Assembly: GCA_947644325.1 (NCBI GenBank)
Contig: CANRZD010000012.1
Location: 1-32,270, forward strand
Length of the DNA: 32,270 bases
Direction: 5' to 3'
Source of the DNA: an uncultured Clostridia bacterium
Lineage (GTDB): Bacteria; Bacillota; Clostridia; Oscillospirales; Acutalibacteraceae
Under the pieces are notes generated by a model that was given only the letters and a program-made list of their open reading frames with translations, was not told the DNA's origin and searched no databases. Below, piece by piece: positions 32,025 to 32,270 of this stretch; the first letter of the stretch is position 1; every line of letters begins with the position of its first letter. A program made the position numbers and the translations under genes.

Positions 32025-32089
32025 TACGGGAAGAAAAAAATGCCGGCTGGAAAAACGCCGTATGCTGCAGAAATAAGGGAGGTCAAACC

Positions 32090-32270
32090 ATGCAGACAGT
32101 AGAAAAATGGGGCGTGCTGGAGATCAGCGCCCCGGGCAAAACGGCAGGCAATCCCTTCACGGACTACACCTGCGCCGCCGCCTTCAAGGGCAGGAATGAG
32201 ACGGTCGTTGTGGACGGCTTTTACGACGGGGAGGGCGTGTATAAGGTGCGCTTCATGCCCAGCTTTGAGG
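32090..32270 (+). CDS. DUF5060 domain glycosidase-like protein, 5' end only
   Basis: Only the first 60 codons are in the window. They match the DUF5060 N-terminal beta domain: VEKWGVLEIS, NPFTDY and GFYDGEGVYKVRFMP are diagnostic. In complete proteins this domain precedes a DUF4038-like or related TIM-barrel catalytic domain acting on polysaccharides, but that part is outside the window. No signal peptide is visible. AAGGGAGG lies 6 bases before the ATG. Confidence 0.85.
   Translation, partial: MQTVEKWGVLEISAPGKTAGNPFTDYTCAAAFKGRNETVVVDGFYDGEGVYKVRFMPSFE

Noticed and set aside
1-32270. CRISPR array, insertion sequence, prophage or integron
   Set aside because: No spaced direct repeats of suitable length, no transposase, integrase or phage gene and no attachment-site duplication were found; the two fusions are not flanked by repeats.

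Overview
The window is a GC-rich, gene-dense stretch of a spore-forming Firmicute, most likely a gut-type Clostridia (Oscillospirales-like). Three things point there: a gene for an alpha/beta-type small acid-soluble spore protein, a clostridial-order rnfCDGEAB operon, and A/G-rich Shine-Dalgarno sites with sigmaA-type promoters in an otherwise GC-rich background. The species cannot be named from the sequence. I count 34 genes. I found no rRNA, tRNA, CRISPR array, transposase or phage gene, and no gene-free stretch longer than about 220 bp, so this reads as chromosomal backbone.

Layout. 31-3704: a DUF1846 gene (-) and a MATE exporter (+) diverge from back-to-back promoters; the MATE gene converges on a membrane-anchored XRE regulator (-) across a bidirectional terminator. 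3809-6406 (-): an operon of an SdpI-like membrane protein, the split threonine/serine exporter ThrE and an RluA-type pseudouridine synthase. 6496-9902 (+): a response regulator, BcrA-like ABC ATPase, ABC permease and histidine kinase, the layout of peptide-antibiotic sensing and resistance modules; four CTTTAC direct repeats precede the ATPase gene. 9872-22171 (-): twelve tightly packed genes running from typA to an aldose-epimerase-like gene, including folB-folK, a second two-component system, an S66 peptidase and an Mrp-type Fe-S carrier. 22325-26482 (+): folE, folP and a large fusion gene. 26573-31576 (+): the complete Rnf complex. 31677-32270: the spore protein gene (-) and the start of a DUF5060 glycosidase-like gene (+).

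How they work together. FolE, FolB, FolK and FolP cover most of the pterin branch of folate synthesis, split between two clusters that diverge from the typA/folE promoter pair. Rnf couples ferredoxin oxidation and NAD reduction to an ion gradient. The ABC module, second two-component system, S66 peptidase and PgeF domain point to envelope stress or peptidoglycan turnover.

The most unusual items are two domain fusions. One is a 917-residue protein joining an apparently intact M18 aminopeptidase to an apparently intact GH13 glycosidase through a Pro-Glu then Lys-Glu linker. The other joins a DEDDh 3'-5' exonuclease plus zinc ribbon to the peptidoglycan editing factor PgeF, with a 7-A tract just before the junction. 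No wholly new multi-gene system could be demonstrated.
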